From Flavobacteriaceae bacterium UBA4166 (GTDB lineage: Bacteria; Bacteroidota; Bacteroidia; Flavobacteriales; Flavobacteriaceae), in NCBI GenBank assembly GCA_002379985.1, contig DFVG01000054.1:504-23894 (forward strand): 23,391 nucleotides of DNA, given 5' to 3'. This document shows, one piece after another, positions 22,591 to 23,391 of the stretch; position 1 is the first letter of the stretch; each line of letters starts with the position of its first letter. The notes under the pieces are model-generated. The model searched no databases. It saw only the letters and a list, made by a program, of their open reading frames with translations, and was not told the DNA's origin. Made by a program: the position numbers and the translations under genes.

Positions 22591-23391
22591 CACCAAAAGC
22601 ATCTTGTAGCATTGCGATAACATGTTTTTGAATCAGCGTTGCAGCATGCGTGAAAGAATAGCCATCCGGAAGGTTTGGATCGTACAATTCTCGTGCATCC
22701 TGCAATCCTAATTGCTTCAGTTGTGCGCGATCCATTTCCAGTTTCCCACAGATGGCAAACACCGGAATCTGAAATTTTTTCGCCATTTGTGTGAGTCCGT
22801 GTATAAACTTTCCGTGTATGGTTTGTCCATCTATCTTTCCTTCTCCCGTAATGATGAGATCAATATTTTTTTCTGAAAGAAGGTTTTCTAGTCCACTCAG
22901 TTCAAAAATAAAATCAGTTCCTTTTATAAATTCAGCATTACAAAATACCCGAAGTCCGTATGCCGTTCCGCCCGCAGCACCGGCTCCGGGAGTTAAAGCC
23001 TCCTTTCGTTCTAAACTCTTTGAAACTTGAATGTCTAAATTTTGTAAACCTTGATCCAGAATTTCTATGGTTGCTTCGGAAGCGCCTTTCTGTTTAGCAA
23101 ACGTATACGCAGCTCCTGTGGGACCAAATAACGGATTTTGAACATCATTGACAGCGACAAATTGAATGTTTGCGTATGTTTCTTTGGGGGAAATAATATG
23201 TTTGATCTTGTTTAACGATTCCCCATTGGGTGATAAGGAATGGTTATTTGCATCCAAAAAACGGTAGCCAAGCGCCTGTGCAATCCCCATCGCTCCATCA
23301 TTCGTTGCACTGCCGCCGATTCCTAGATAGATCATCGTAGCCCCTCGGTCAATCGCATGTTTGATAAGTATTCCGGTTCCTAATGTGCTTG
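22580..23391 (-). CDS. Glycerate 2-kinase (GlxK/GarK family; N-terminal part outside window)
   Basis: This enzyme phosphorylates D-glycerate, giving 2-phosphoglycerate in the GlxK/GarK class, and so feeds glyoxylate or sugar-acid breakdown into glycolysis. The frame stays open through the window edge: upstream of the first in-frame ATG (23335) it reads S-T-L-G-T-G-I-L-I-K-H-A-I-D-R-G-A-T, which matches the family, so the start is beyond 23391 and that ATG is internal. Motifs: Y-L-G-I-G-G-S-A-T-N-D-G (nucleotide/glycerate site), P-G-A-G-A-A-G-G-T-A-Y-G-L, and I-T-G-E-G-K-I-D-G-Q-T with the conserved E-G-K-x-D. About 269 codons are visible; the full family length is about 375. The gene converges on, and overlaps, the DUF4249 gene by 11 bases. 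Confidence 0.95.
   Translation of the reverse strand, partial: STLGTGILIKHAIDRGATMIYLGIGGSATNDGAMGIAQALGYRFLDANNHSLSPNGESLNKIKHIISPKETYANIQFVAVNDVQNPLFGPTGAAYTFAKQKGASEATIEILDQGLQNLDIQVSKSLERKEALTPGAGAAGGTAYGLRVFCNAEFIKGTDFIFELSGLENLLSEKNIDLIITGEGKIDGQTIHGKFIHGLTQMAKKFQIPVFAICGKLEMDRAQLKQLGLQDARELYDPNLPDGYSFTHAATLIQKHVIAMLQDAFGATP

Overview
The window is chromosomal core DNA of a member of the Bacteroidota, most likely a marine Flavobacteriaceae. The evidence is a type IX secretion sorting domain on a secreted PQQ-type dehydrogenase, a TonB-dependent receptor paired with a DUF4249 lipoprotein, a long-form 482-residue GAPDH, near absence of Shine-Dalgarno sequences, and promoter boxes of the Bacteroidota type (TAnnTTTG, in two cases with TTG 19 nt upstream). 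No transposase, integrase, phage module, tRNA, rRNA or CRISPR array was seen.

Layout. 1-4056 (+): the 3' part of dnaA with its own terminator, a low-molecular-weight tyrosine phosphatase, a secreted PQQ-dependent sugar dehydrogenase, and a tetrapyrrole-methylase-fold SAM methyltransferase. 4066-5646 (-): two tandem paralogous exported lysozyme-fold proteins. 5901-8255 (-): a compact dapF - GNAT - mltG operon that joins diaminopimelate synthesis to peptidoglycan strand termination. 8389-11363 (+): a DegP/HtrA protease and GAPDH, each with a terminator. 11427-12839 (-): a Tat-exported Gfo/Idh/MocA oxidoreductase. 12985-14714 (+): an AsmA/DUF748-like membrane protein followed by a GNAT acetyltransferase. 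14757-16504 (+): a TPR protein coupled to trmD, a folded intergenic element, and rplS. 16505-17082: the only long gene-free stretch. 17083-22590 (+): monomeric isocitrate dehydrogenase, a TonB-dependent receptor and a DUF4249 lipoprotein. 22580-23391 (-): glycerate 2-kinase, cut by the window edge.

Most genes are housekeeping: replication initiation, cell wall, tRNA modification, ribosome, central carbon metabolism and envelope quality control. The least ordinary item is the gap between rplS and idh. It holds what looks like a free-standing structured RNA of about 310 nt (about 16645-16958), with its own promoter, several stem-loops and a strong intrinsic terminator. I cannot assign it to a known RNA class. 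A second unexplained item is a roughly 90-bp multi-hairpin element between trmD and rplS, which resembles an interspersed repeat I recall from other Bacteroidota genomes. All function calls rest on reading motifs by eye; no database search was run.
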